A stretch of 25,397 bases of DNA from Paramuribaculum sp. (GTDB lineage: Bacteria > Bacteroidota > Bacteroidia > Bacteroidales > Muribaculaceae), in the NCBI GenBank assembly GCA_009775605.1, contig VSPV01000025.1:1-25397 (forward strand), given 5' to 3'. Positions 14,572-22,898 of this stretch are shown here, in pieces; position 1 is the stretch's first letter; each line of letters opens with the position of its first letter. The notes below the pieces were generated by a model. That model searched no databases and was not told where the DNA came from. It was given only the letters and a program-made list of their open reading frames with translations. Both the position numbers and the translations under genes were made by a program.

Positions 14572-16593
14572 ATGGAAAATAAAATACTTAATTCGGCGGC
14601 CGACAATATCCGCGTGCTCGCCGCTTCAATGGTAGAAAAGGCAAAATCAGGTCATCCGGGCGGCGCCATGGGTGGAGCTGACTTCATCAACGTGCTTTAT
14701 TCCGGCTTTCTGGTAACAGACCCCGACGATCCCACATGGTTCGCGCGCGACCGTTTCTTCCTTGATCCCGGTCACATGTCGCCTATGCTCTACAGTGTTC
14801 TCGCCCTGCAGGGCCATTACACCATTGACGAGCTTAAGGAATTCCGCCAGTGGGGCAGTGTGACTCCCGGCCATCCCGAGCTCAATCCGGCCCGCGGCGT
14901 GGAAAACACCAGCGGCCCTCTCGGTCAGGGACACACCATGGCTGTGGGAGCGGCCATAGCCGAGCGCTTCATCGCAACCCGCTTCGGCGAGGTTTTCGCC
15001 CATAAGACATACGCATTTATCTCCGACGGCGGCATTCAGGAAGAGATAAGCCAGGGCGCCGGACGTATTGCCGGATTCCTGGGTCTCTCGAACCTCATAA
15101 TGTTCTATGACAGCAACAAGGTGCAGCTCTCCACCGACGTTGACGCCGTTGACACCGAGGACTACGCAGCAAAATACCGCGCCTGGCACTGGCACGTGAT
15201 TGAAATAGACGGCACCGACCCTGCCGCCATAGCCGACGCTCTCGAGAAAGCCGAGGCCGAGAAGCACAAACCCGTGCTCATCATAGGCAACACCGTGATG
15301 GGTCGCGGCGCAGTGACCGCCACGGGTGAGAATTTTGAGGGCAAATGCAGCACCCACGGACAGCCCCTGAGCAAATCGGGAGCCGACTATGCCATGACCG
15401 TGAAGAATCTCGGAGGCGACCCGGAGAATCCCTGGCAGATACGTCCCGAAGTGAAGAAGCTCTACGCCGACCGCGCCGAGGCCCTGCGCAAAATCGTGGC
15501 AGAGCGTCGCGCCGCCGAGAAGGCATGGGCTGAGGCCAATCCCGAACAGGCCGCTGTGCTCCGCGGATTCATCGAGGGCCGTCTTCCCGAAATAGACTGG
15601 AAGAGCATCGTCACCAAGGCCAACGTGGCCACACGCACCGCATCAGCCGCAGTGCTCGCCGAGCTTTCCCACAAGGTGAAGAACATGATAGTGTCCAGCG
15701 CCGACCTCGCCAACAGCGACAAGACCGACGCGTTCCTCAAACATACCCACGCCCTCACCCACGGCGATTTCAGCGGAGCATTCCTCCATGCCGGCGTGAG
15801 CGAGCTCACCATGGCCGCAATAATGAACGGTATAGTGCTTCACGGCGGCATGATTGCTGCCTGCGGCACATTCTTCGTGTTCAGCGACTATATGAAACCG
15901 GCCATACGCCTGTCGGCGCTCATGGAGCTGCCGGTGAAATACGTGTGGACCCACGACGCATTCCGTGTAGGTGAGGACGGCCCCACCCACGAGCCGATAG
16001 AGCAGGAAGCACAGATACGACTTCTGGAGCAGATCCACAATTTCTCCGGACGCCGCTCAATGCTGGTGATGCGTCCTGCCGACGCCGCCGAGACATTTGT
16101 GTGCTGGCGAATGGCAATGGAGAACTGCCATACACCCTCCGCGCTCATCCTCTCCCGCCAGGACGTGAAAGACCTTCCCGGCGACCGTCTGGCCCAGGCC
16201 GAGGGCGCGCGCCGCGGCGGCTACGTGGTGATGGATGCCGAGGCTCCCGCCGTGACGCTGGTGGCAAACGGCTCGGAGGTTTCGCTGCTCTGCGACGTGG
16301 CCGTGCTGCTCAAGGCCGAGGGCATTGCCGCGAGAGTGGTTTCGGTGCCTTCGCTCGGTGTGTTCCTGGACCAGCCTGCCGACTATCGCGCAAGCGTGAT
16401 TCCCGCCGATGTGCCGGTGTTCGGACTTACCGCCGGACTCCCCTCAACCCTTCGCGAAGTGGCCGGAGCATCCGCCACAATCTACGGCATGGAGCGCTTC
16501 GGAGCATCCGCGCCCTACAAGGTGCTTGATGAAAAATTCGGTTTCACCCCCACAGCCGTGCTTGAGAAAGTGAAGACCATGCTGGGAGCATAA
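14572..16593 (+). CDS. tkt: Transketolase
   Basis: Transketolase moves two-carbon ketol units between sugar phosphates in the non-oxidative pentose phosphate pathway, using thiamine diphosphate and a divalent cation. The 673 residues have all three expected domains. The N-terminal TPP domain contains SGHPGGAMGGADF, and a cofactor motif with SDGG and YDSNKVQ in place of the usual GDG and YDxNxI. The central pyrimidine-binding domain has FFVFSDYMKPAIRL and THDAFRVGEDGPTHEP, and the C-terminal domain follows from about residue 540. The cofactor motif is unusual (EEISQGAG where EGISxEA is common) but retains the Asp-Asn metal ligands, so activity is expected. I associate this variant with a Bacteroidales subgroup. 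It is monocistronic, with a strong promoter and terminator. Confidence 0.95.
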   Translation: MENKILNSAADNIRVLAASMVEKAKSGHPGGAMGGADFINVLYSGFLVTDPDDPTWFARDRFFLDPGHMSPMLYSVLALQGHYTIDELKEFRQWGSVTPGHPELNPARGVENTSGPLGQGHTMAVGAAIAERFIATRFGEVFAHKTYAFISDGGIQEEISQGAGRIAGFLGLSNLIMFYDSNKVQLSTDVDAVDTEDYAAKYRAWHWHVIEIDGTDPAAIADALEKAEAEKHKPVLIIGNTVMGRGAVTATGENFEGKCSTHGQPLSKSGADYAMTVKNLGGDPENPWQIRPEVKKLYADRAEALRKIVAERRAAEKAWAEANPEQAAVLRGFIEGRLPEIDWKSIVTKANVATRTASAAVLAELSHKVKNMIVSSADLANSDKTDAFLKHTHALTHGDFSGAFLHAGVSELTMAAIMNGIVLHGGMIAACGTFFVFSDYMKPAIRLSALMELPVKYVWTHDAFRVGEDGPTHEPIEQEAQIRLLEQIHNFSGRRSMLVMRPADAAETFVCWRMAMENCHTPSALILSRQDVKDLPGDRLAQAEGARRGGYVVMDAEAPAVTLVANGSEVSLLCDVAVLLKAEGIAARVVSVPSLGVFLDQPADYRASVIPADVPVFGLTAGLPSTLREVAGASATIYGMERFGASAPYKVLDEKFGFTPTAVLEKVKTMLGA

Positions 16594-16668
16594 ATCCCCG
16601 ATAAGATAAACAGACAGCGGTGTGTCAGAGCCTGGTTTCTGACACACCGCTGATGTTTTTTCGGGGAT
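16594..16668. terminator. Nested double-stem terminator between convergent genes
   Basis: An inner 14-bp perfect stem, CAGCGGTGTGTCAG at 16615-16628 with its complement at 16639-16652, is followed by TTTTTT at 16656-16661. An outer 8-bp stem, ATCCCCGA at 16594-16601 with TCGGGGAT at 16661-16668, encloses it. It begins directly after the transketolase stop and ends 8 bases before the M16 peptidase stop codon, so it probably serves both directions. Confidence 0.9.
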
Positions 16669-16676
16669 CTGTGGTT

Positions 16677-17912
16677 TTATTCTGCGCGATAAATGAGGGT
16701 GCAGGCGCCCTCGGGGCGCAGGATGCGCGAGGCTTCGGAGCGCAGTCCGGACGCCGTGGCCTGCCTGTAGTAATCTACCTGTGTGTTTATATCCACATTC
16801 TGCATCACAGCAGTGGCGAGAAGCAGCGCCTTTGAACGGCAGCTGACCCAGCTGAGAAGCGTACGGCTCTCGAACCGATTGAGAGCGCTTTCCAGCTCAT
16901 AGTCCGACGGGCCTTCTGTCGCCATTTTCTCAAGCTGTTCCCAGAGTGCGGCTTCGGCGCGGGCCACGTCGGCATCGCTGTTGCCGCGCAGCCATCCGCC
17001 CACCTTCAGATAGCCCGGTTCGTCAGAGCCCGAGATTGAGGCATCGGCGGAGGTGAATATGTCTGTTCCCATCACCAGCCGGCGGTAGAAGCGCGAGGAA
17101 ATGCCCGAGGCAAGTACGTCGGTTATAAGGTCGGCCTCGCGATAGCCCGGAGCCATATATGCTCCCATGGGGAAGCAGATGGTGACGGAGGTCTGCGGCA
17201 CGGGGCGCGTCACGGTGAGACGGCGCGCCTCGGTGATTTCAGGCTCCGGCGCATATAGGCGCGGAGCCACGGGACGCGGCTTTACCGGCCCGAACCACCG
17301 TTCAACCTCACCGCGTGCCTCCTCAAGGCTTACAGGACCCGCTATGGCAAGCACGGCGTTGGATGGAGAATAATGAGTATGGTAGAAGCGGCGTATCTCC
17401 TCGGCAGGGCACTCCATTATATCTTCGGGACAGCGCCCTATTGTGGGAATACGGTAGGGATGCTCACGGTATATCAGCGGCCGCAGAATGTGGCCGAAAT
17501 CGCCGTAAGGACGGTTGAGACACACCTGCTTGAATTCCTCAACCACCACCTTGCGCTGCACTTCGAGCGAGCGGTCGGTGAGAAGCAGCTGCTCCATGCG
17601 GTCGGCCTCGGCGCGCAATGCGGTGGAGAGATTCACCGGCGGAATGCTTTCGTAGAAATCGGTGAAATCATTGGAGGTCCAGGCGTTGTTGGAGCCTCCG
17701 GCAAGTTCGAGGGCGCCGTCGAAATCAGGAATGTTAAGCGACCCTCCGAACATCAGATGCTCGAAGAGATGCGCAATGCCGGTGTGCGCGGGATTTTCGT
17801 CGCGCGCGCCCACGTTGTAAAGCAGATTTACGTGTACCAGCGGCGAGGCGGCATCATAGTGATGGACCACCCGCAGTCCGTTTGGGAGAGTGAACGTGGA
17901 ATAAGGAATCAT
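16677..17912 (-). CDS. M16 family zinc metallopeptidase
   Basis: This 411-residue pitrilysin-family (M16) peptidase has the inverted zinc motif HxxEH at His48-Glu51-His52 (HTGIAHLFEH) and a downstream glutamate (Glu125 or Glu126 in VVVEEFKQ) at the spacing expected of the third ligand. The length equals a single M16A/M16C half with active domain plus partner domain (HYSPSNAVLAIAG at around residue 190 is a typical junction). No signal peptide is visible, so it is probably cytosolic, unlike many exported Bacteroidales M16 proteins. The start lies three bases after the cyclophilin stop codon, making it the last gene of the nine-gene minus-strand run. Its substrate is unknown; small peptides are likely. 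Confidence 0.93.
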   Translation of the reverse strand: MIPYSTFTLPNGLRVVHHYDAASPLVHVNLLYNVGARDENPAHTGIAHLFEHLMFGGSLNIPDFDGALELAGGSNNAWTSNDFTDFYESIPPVNLSTALRAEADRMEQLLLTDRSLEVQRKVVVEEFKQVCLNRPYGDFGHILRPLIYREHPYRIPTIGRCPEDIMECPAEEIRRFYHTHYSPSNAVLAIAGPVSLEEARGEVERWFGPVKPRPVAPRLYAPEPEITEARRLTVTRPVPQTSVTICFPMGAYMAPGYREADLITDVLASGISSRFYRRLVMGTDIFTSADASISGSDEPGYLKVGGWLRGNSDADVARAEAALWEQLEKMATEGPSDYELESALNRFESRTLLSWVSCRSKALLLATAVMQNVDINTQVDYYRQATASGLRSEASRILRPEGACTLIYRAE

Positions 17913-17915
17913 CTG

Positions 17916-18785
17916 TCAGGGATTGAGCACCTTCATGCTCAGGATTTTCACCGGCTCCAGAGGACGGTCGTTGCCGTCGGTCTCCACCTGCTGGATGCGG
18001 TCTATGACGTCCATGCCCGAAAGCACTTCGCCGAACACGGTGTAGCCCCCGTCAAGATGCGGCGTGCCGCCTACAGTCGTGTACGCCTCGCGCTGTTCGG
18101 GCGTGAATCCCGCTGCGGGCTCAGCCTTGGCTATCTCCTGGGTACGGCGGTTGAGTTCGTCCTGAAGGGCCTGGAGTCCGGCCTGGTCGCGGTTGCGGCG
18201 CAGGGTCATGATGGTGTCGCGGTTCTGGGCCGTGAGCGTGTCGAAAATCTCCTGCATGCGGGCGTGACGCATACGCTGCTCCATGGCGTCGAGCTGTCCG
18301 GGAGAGAACATGCGGCCGGTGACCACATAGAACTGCGAACCGCTCGACTGGCGGTCGGGGTTCACCGCATCGGCCTCGCGGGCGGCGGCAAGCGCTCCGC
18401 GTTTGTGGAAATGGCGGTCGGGCATTATCTCGGCGTCGATTTTGTAGCCGGGGTCGCCGTTACCGAGGAGTTTACCGGCGGGAGCGTCCTTCGACTCTGG
18501 GTCGCCTCCCTGCACCATGAAGTCGCGGATCACGCGGTGGAACAGCAGGCCGTCGTAGTAGCCTTCCGAGGCGAGTTTCACGAAGTTGCGGAGGTGTTTG
18601 GGCGTGTCGCCGTAGAGGAGCAGCGTGACGTTGCCGAGCGAGGTGGTCATTTCCACCTTTACGTCGCCTGTCGGGGCGGCGGGAGCGGTTGATGTATTCT
18701 GCATTGCGGGAATGGCTTTTGACGTGGTGACGGCGGCGATACACAGGAGCATCCCCGCTATCGCCGGTAGAATTCGTTTAGTCAT
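17916..18785 (-). CDS. Exported cyclophilin-type peptidyl-prolyl isomerase with helical insertion
   Basis: This 289-residue protein has an N-terminal signal or anchor (residues 1 to about 25), followed by a cyclophilin domain. Catalytic-site residues visible are FHRVIRDFMVQGGDP (Phe82, His83, Arg84, Gln93) and SSGSQFYVVTG. The domain is interrupted between residues about 158 and 236 by a strongly charged, probably coiled helical segment rich in Arg, Gln and Glu. The cyclophilin strand pattern then resumes with HLDGGYTVFGEVLSGMDVID. It probably assists folding of envelope proteins in the periplasm. It lies 17 bases after the 124-residue hypothetical gene and 3 bases before the M16 peptidase gene. 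Confidence 0.93.
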   Translation of the reverse strand: MTKRILPAIAGMLLCIAAVTTSKAIPAMQNTSTAPAAPTGDVKVEMTTSLGNVTLLLYGDTPKHLRNFVKLASEGYYDGLLFHRVIRDFMVQGGDPESKDAPAGKLLGNGDPGYKIDAEIMPDRHFHKRGALAAAREADAVNPDRQSSGSQFYVVTGRMFSPGQLDAMEQRMRHARMQEIFDTLTAQNRDTIMTLRRNRDQAGLQALQDELNRRTQEIAKAEPAAGFTPEQREAYTTVGGTPHLDGGYTVFGEVLSGMDVIDRIQQVETDGNDRPLEPVKILSMKVLNP

Positions 18786-18802
18786 TATTATGAATCGGGC
18801 GC

Positions 18803-19177
18803 TTAGATTCCGGCGGGATACACGCGCTTGTATATGCGGCGGAAGTTGTTGTCGGAAGCGTTGAGCTCTTCGTGACGGGCCTCGTAGTCCTCACCCCATA
18901 TCGAGGGAAGGAGCTGTGCCAGATAGTTGCGCTCGCGGTCCTTGTCTATCGCAGCCTCTATCAGACGTGAAATCTGGGGGGCATATTTTTCGCAGTCGAT
19001 GGCGTGGAGATAACGCGCGGCGCTCACGGTAAACTGTCCGTTGGGGTCAACGGCAACCATGTTTTCAATGAGTTCGTCGAGAATAGGATCAATCTCCTGA
19101 ATGTTGTTGGCTATGAACTCGTAGGTCTGGAGTCCGTCGGGGTCTTTGCTGAGTTTAGCCTTTAGTGCTTTGTCCAT
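18803..19177 (-). CDS. Uncharacterised 124-residue helical protein
   Basis: I do not recognise this protein. It has 124 residues, is acidic to neutral, has no signal peptide or membrane helix, and appears almost wholly alpha-helical. The first half has repeated hydrophobic-acidic heptads (TYEFIANNIQEIDPILDELI), and the C-terminal half has paired aromatic and charged residues (SIWGEDYEARHEEL, NNFRRIYKRVY). The pattern could be a small HEAT-like or three- to four-helix bundle. It is embedded between yigZ (33 bases upstream) and the cyclophilin gene (17 bases downstream) in a tight same-strand run, and codon use matches its neighbours, so it is very likely a genuine gene. Cytosolic location is inferred. 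Confidence 0.8.
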   Translation of the reverse strand: MDKALKAKLSKDPDGLQTYEFIANNIQEIDPILDELIENMVAVDPNGQFTVSAARYLHAIDCEKYAPQISRLIEAAIDKDRERNYLAQLLPSIWGEDYEARHEELNASDNNFRRIYKRVYPAGI

Positions 19178-19210
19178 TGCTTGTGAGAGTATTGATTGGA
19201 ATGAGGAGAG

Positions 19211-19831
19211 TCAGAATAGATTTACGGGGTCGGAAACCGAAGTACCGTCCACGCCCTCAAGGAGCGTCTTCATTGCTTCGGCCCGGTCGGCCCGGATTGA
19301 GATTGTGATGGAGCAGGTGTTGTCGAACTCCTGGCCGGTTATGGCGGCTTCGGAATTCTTGAGGGCGCGCATCACATCGTTCATTGCTATGTAAGGGAAC
19401 GTGACGGTGAGCGATGCCATTTCGTGGGCCGTCACGGTCTGAGCCGCGTCCAGAGCCTCGCATGCGGCGGCGCGGTAGGCCGCGATAAGGCCGGAGGTGC
19501 CGAGCTTGATGCCGCCGAAATAACGCACCACCGCCACCACCACATTGGTGAGGCCGTGGGAGCGTATCTGGCCCAGAATGGGTTTGCCTGCGGTGCCGGA
19601 TGGCTCGCCGTTGTCGTTCGACGCCGTGACGGAGCCGTCGGCGCCTATGGAATAGGCCCAGCAGCAGTGGCGCGCGTCGTGGTATTCGTTGGCTTTCGCG
19701 GCTACGAACGCGCGCGCCTCCTCAGGGGTGGATGCCGGAGCGGCAAATGCTAGAAAGCGGCTCATCTTCTCGCGCACAATCGCGCGGGAAGGAGCAGCTA
19801 TGGTGAGGTATTCGCTGGCGCGGCAAGCCAT
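19211..19831 (-). CDS. yigZ: YigZ/IMPACT family protein
   Basis: This 206-residue protein has the N-terminal IMPACT (UPF0029) domain with the family signature VVRYFGGIKLGTSGL at about 101-115, preceded by HCCWAY at 55-60 and DNGEPSGTAGKPIL at 73-86. It ends in a C-terminal DUF1949-type ferredoxin-like domain. In eukaryotes IMPACT restrains GCN2; the bacterial role is not settled, although a link with translation or ribosomes is often suggested. It starts nine bases after the queA stop codon and shares the long minus-strand operon with truB and queA, both RNA modification genes, which is consistent with an RNA or translation role. Confidence 0.94.
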   Translation of the reverse strand: MACRASEYLTIAAPSRAIVREKMSRFLAFAAPASTPEEARAFVAAKANEYHDARHCCWAYSIGADGSVTASNDNGEPSGTAGKPILGQIRSHGLTNVVVAVVRYFGGIKLGTSGLIAAYRAAACEALDAAQTVTAHEMASLTVTFPYIAMNDVMRALKNSEAAITGQEFDNTCSITISIRADRAEAMKTLLEGVDGTSVSDPVNLF

Positions 19832-19840
19832 GGCGCGGAA

Positions 19841-20890
19841 TCAGAGTATGAGCATTGCGTCGCCGTAGGCTCCGAAACGGTATTTCTCCTTCACGGCCTC
19901 GTTGTAGGCCTTCATTACCAGCTCGTAGCCGCCGAAGGCGGTGGCCATCATGAGCATGGTGGAATAAGGAAGGTGGAAATTCGTGAGCAGAGCGTCGGTC
20001 ACGGTGAAATCGTAGGGCGGGAAGATAAACTTGTTGGTCCAGCCGGTATACGTCTTCATGTGGGCGCTCATGCTTACGGCGCTCGCTATGGCGCGGAGCA
20101 CGGATGTTCCGATGGCGCACACGCGGTGGTTGGCGTCCTTCACGCCGTTCACCATATCCACCAGCGCCTGTGTCACTTCCATCTGCTCGGAGTCCATGCG
20201 GTGCTTGGTGAGGTCTTCCACGTCGATTTCGCGGAAGTTGCCCAGGCCGCTGTGGAGCGTGAGAAATGCCTGATAGATGCCTTTTATCTCCAGACGCTTC
20301 AGAAGCTCGCGGCTGAAATGGAGGCCGGCGGCGGGAGCCACCACGGCGCCCTCTTTGGAGGCATAGATGGTCTGGTAGCGTTCGGCGTCGGAGGGTTCCG
20401 GCTCACGGTTTATGTAGGCGGGCAGAGGAGTCTGGCCAAGGGCGAAGAGAGCCTTCTTGAACTCCTCATGGGGGCCGTCGTAGAGGAAACGGAGAGTGCG
20501 GCCGCGCGAGGTGGTGTTGTCGATCACCTCGGCCACCATCGACTCATCGTCGCCGAAGTAAAGCTTGTTGCCGATTCTGATTTTACGGGCGGGCTCCACA
20601 AGCACATCCCAGAGCTTGTTTTCGGCATTGAGCTCGCGAAGCAGAAACACTTCAATGCGCGCCCCGGTCTTTTCCTTGTTGCCGAACAACCGGGCAGGGA
20701 AAACCTTGGTATCGTTGAACACAAAAATGTCGCCGTCGTCGAAATAGTCGATGATATCCTTGAATATCCGGTGCTCGATTTCACCGCTCGCACGGTGGAT
20801 TACCATCAGGCGTGACTGGTCGCGTTCGTCCACGGGATACTGGGCTATGAGGTCTTGAGGCAGCTTGAATTTGAATTGCGATAGTTTCAT
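19841..20890 (-). CDS. queA: S-adenosylmethionine:tRNA ribosyltransferase-isomerase QueA
   Basis: QueA transfers and isomerises the ribosyl group of S-adenosylmethionine onto 7-aminomethyl-7-deazaguanine in tRNA, forming epoxyqueuosine at position 34. The 349 residues fit the family. Motifs are LPQDLIAQYPVDERDQSRL at the N-terminus, FNDTKVFPARL, EGAVVAPAAGLHFS, TLHSGLGNFREI and TDALLTNFHLPYSTMLM near the C-terminus. It follows truB by 37 bases and precedes yigZ by nine. The start MKLSQFKFKLPQ is the usual QueA N-terminus. No other queuosine genes are in the window. Confidence 0.97.
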   Translation of the reverse strand: MKLSQFKFKLPQDLIAQYPVDERDQSRLMVIHRASGEIEHRIFKDIIDYFDDGDIFVFNDTKVFPARLFGNKEKTGARIEVFLLRELNAENKLWDVLVEPARKIRIGNKLYFGDDESMVAEVIDNTTSRGRTLRFLYDGPHEEFKKALFALGQTPLPAYINREPEPSDAERYQTIYASKEGAVVAPAAGLHFSRELLKRLEIKGIYQAFLTLHSGLGNFREIDVEDLTKHRMDSEQMEVTQALVDMVNGVKDANHRVCAIGTSVLRAIASAVSMSAHMKTYTGWTNKFIFPPYDFTVTDALLTNFHLPYSTMLMMATAFGGYELVMKAYNEAVKEKYRFGAYGDAMLIL

Positions 20891-20927
20891 AAGGGAGAAG
20901 AATCTTATTTATTCAGTTAACGCGTTT

Positions 20928-21683
20928 TTATTCAGATTGTTTGGACTTGGGTGCCGATTTTCGGCGCGCGGGCGGCGTGAAGTCGTCGGGGAACGTAAGT
21001 TCTACGGTGCGTATCAGCTCCACAGCCTGGTCGACGGTCAGGCAGATGTCTTCGGTGACCTCTCCCACGCGCGTGCGCCGCAGGGCCGTAAGGTGACCGC
21101 CCGAGCCGAGGGCCTCGCCTATGTCGCGGGCCAGGGCGCGGATGTAGGTACCTTTGCTGCATACCACCCTGAGGGTGATGCTCTCGGGCGAGAATTCAAG
21201 AAGCTCCAGCTCGTCGATTACGAGCGTCTTGGGTTTCAGCTCCACTTCCTCGCCGGAGCGTGCCATCTCGTAAGCGCGGCGTCCTTCTATCTTGCAGGCG
21301 CTGAACGATGGGGGCACCTGGCTTATCTCGCCCTTGAAGCGAGGCAGGGTCTGCTCCACGAGCTCACGGGTGATGTGGCCGGTAGGATAGCGGGCGTCAA
21401 TCTCCGTCTCGAGGTCGAATGACGGGGTGGTGGCGCCCAGAGCTATTGTGGCCACATATTCCTTTACACCGGCCTGCAGGCTTTCTATCTGCTTGGTGGC
21501 GCGTCCGGTGGTCACAATCATCACTCCGGTGGCGAGAGGGTCGAGCGTTCCGGCATGGCCCACCTTCATCTTCTTCAGGCCTATGCGGCGCAGAAGCGAG
21601 GCGCGCACGCGCTTCACCACGTCAAATGAGGTCCAGCCGAGAGGTTTGTCTATATAAAGTATTTCGCCTGTAATGAAATCCAT
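20928..21683 (-). CDS. truB: tRNA pseudouridine-55 synthase TruB
   Basis: TruB converts uridine 55 in the T-loop of nearly all tRNAs to pseudouridine and also acts as a tRNA folding chaperone. The 251-residue protein has the catalytic aspartate at residue 48 in GHAGTLDPLATGV, the IDKPLGWTSFDVV start motif, the YVATIALGATTPSFDLE strand, PSFSACKIEGRRAYEMAR, and CSKGTYIRALARDIGEAL. The C-terminal tail (about 235-251) is basic and Ser/Pro/Lys-rich, without a recognisable PUA domain, so it is a short bacterial form. It starts 16 bases after uppP, the usual Bacteroidales order. Confidence 0.97.
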   Translation of the reverse strand: MDFITGEILYIDKPLGWTSFDVVKRVRASLLRRIGLKKMKVGHAGTLDPLATGVMIVTTGRATKQIESLQAGVKEYVATIALGATTPSFDLETEIDARYPTGHITRELVEQTLPRFKGEISQVPPSFSACKIEGRRAYEMARSGEEVELKPKTLVIDELELLEFSPESITLRVVCSKGTYIRALARDIGEALGSGGHLTALRRTRVGEVTEDICLTVDQAVELIRTVELTFPDDFTPPARRKSAPKSKQSE

Positions 21684-21699
21684 TCCTGAGCGCGAGGGG

Positions 21700-22542
21700 T
21701 TAGAACATGTTCCAGAAAATGCAGAGCAGGCCCACGGCCACGCAATAGTAGGCGAACCACACGAACTTGCCGCGTTTCACCAGCGAAATCATCCAGCGGC
21801 ATGCGGCGCATCCCACAACGAACGAAGCCATGAATCCTATGGCCAGCGGCGCCCAGCCTATGGTCTCGGCCGTCACGGAACTTCCGGCGGCCATGTCCTT
21901 GATGTCGAGGAGGGCTTCGCCGAGAATGGGGATAATCACCATAAAGAATGAGAACTGGGCCACCTTGTCGCGGCGGTCGCCGAGCATGAGGCCGGTGGCT
22001 ATCGTGGTGCCCGAGCGGCTCAGGCCCGGAAGCACGGCTACGGCCTGGGCGCAGCCTATGATGAATGCGTCGCGCCAGGTTATATCGTGTCCGCGCTCCT
22101 TATGCCCCTCGGCAAGAGCAGCGGAGTCGGGGCGCGTGCGGAAAGCATAGGCGAAGTAGAGCAGAGCGGCCGTGATAAGCAGGCACACGCCCACTATAGT
22201 GAGACCGCCTCCGAAGAAGCCTTCCACCACATCCTTGAAGCAGAGTCCTACTATGGCCACAGGCACACAGGAGAGAAGGATTTTCAGCACGTAGTTGGTG
22301 TTGGCGTCGTTGCGGAGAGTGAAAAATGACTTGCACAGCGGCAGGAACTCGTGCCACAGCACCACGATGGTGCTCAGCACGGTGGCCACATGGAGCGTGA
22401 GGTCGAATTCAAGCGCGTCGGCACCCGAAAGGTCGAGGCCGAGGATGGAGCGGCATATCTCAAGATGGCCGCTGGAGCTGATGGGCAGGTATTCGGCAAG
22501 GCCCTGCACAATGCCCATGATGAGTGCGTCGATACAGTCCAT
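21700..22542 (-). CDS. uppP: Undecaprenyl-diphosphatase UppP (BacA)
   Basis: UppP dephosphorylates undecaprenyl pyrophosphate so that the lipid carrier can be reused for peptidoglycan and other surface glycans; overexpression gives bacitracin resistance. The 280-residue polytopic membrane protein carries the first motif VQGLAEYLPISSSGH at about 12-26, in which Gln13 and Glu17 satisfy the (E/Q)xxxE pattern. The second motif, PGLSRSGTT, is at 172-180. Around eight hydrophobic helices are visible. The gene starts three bases after the DUF3098 stop codon and lies next to ftsX, consistent with a cell-wall and division role. Confidence 0.96.
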   Translation of the reverse strand: MDCIDALIMGIVQGLAEYLPISSSGHLEICRSILGLDLSGADALEFDLTLHVATVLSTIVVLWHEFLPLCKSFFTLRNDANTNYVLKILLSCVPVAIVGLCFKDVVEGFFGGGLTIVGVCLLITAALLYFAYAFRTRPDSAALAEGHKERGHDITWRDAFIIGCAQAVAVLPGLSRSGTTIATGLMLGDRRDKVAQFSFFMVIIPILGEALLDIKDMAAGSSVTAETIGWAPLAIGFMASFVVGCAACRWMISLVKRGKFVWFAYYCVAVGLLCIFWNMF

Positions 22543-22545
22543 GGC

Positions 22546-22854
22546 TTATTCTTCGGTGTTTTTGGTGGAACGTGATTTGCCCGACCACATGATGGCGAAG
22601 CCCATGAAGAGGAAGCCGAGGAAGGAGATTGTAGGGCCTACTACCACGCGGCGTGCCGAGAATATGTCGGGATTGAATTCCGTTGGGGTGGAGCCTTTAC
22701 CGGCCATGAGCACGAAACCGAGCACAATCATAAGGCCGGCGATTGCCATGAGTATGAAGTTGGTCCTCACGAGAGGAAACTGCGTTTTTGATTCTTTTTC
22801 TATTTCGCCGTCGGGCTGCGGAGCGCGGCGGATATCGGAAGGTCTTTTTGCCAT
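22546..22854 (-). CDS. DUF3098 small membrane protein
   Basis: This 102-residue protein with two predicted membrane helices (about residues 33-51 and 72-91) matches the Bacteroidota DUF3098 family, recognisable from LVRTNFILMAIAGLMIVLG and RRVVVGPTISFLGFLFMG. The N-terminus of about 28 residues is charged and probably cytosolic. The function is unknown. The gene is placed between ftsX (44 bases upstream) and uppP (3 bases downstream). That position recurs in Bacteroidales as far as I recall, so a link to division or cell-wall recycling is likely but inferred. Confidence 0.9.
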   Translation of the reverse strand: MAKRPSDIRRAPQPDGEIEKESKTQFPLVRTNFILMAIAGLMIVLGFVLMAGKGSTPTEFNPDIFSARRVVVGPTISFLGFLFMGFAIMWSGKSRSTKNTEE

Positions 22855-22898
22855 AATCTGACTTTACGGGATATTGTTATTCTTTGGTAATCTATAGT

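Noticed and set aside
15859..15915. Apparent loss of the catalytic glutamate in transketolase (FSDYM where E. coli has FVEYA)
   Set aside because: From memory, other functional transketolases such as those of Bacillus also read FSDY here, so this is family variation and not evidence of inactivation.
13092..16593. Transporter and transketolase as one sugar-use operon
   Set aside because: A clear terminator (14472-14515) and a separate consensus promoter (14521-14552) lie between them.
17373..18692. Long plus-strand open frame across the M16 and cyclophilin genes
   Set aside because: It spans two well-supported minus-strand genes and their junction and shows no recognisable domain.
22492..22510. 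Glutamine replacing the first motif glutamate in UppP
   Set aside because: The published family pattern is (E/Q)xxxE, so Gln13 with Glu17 is allowed.
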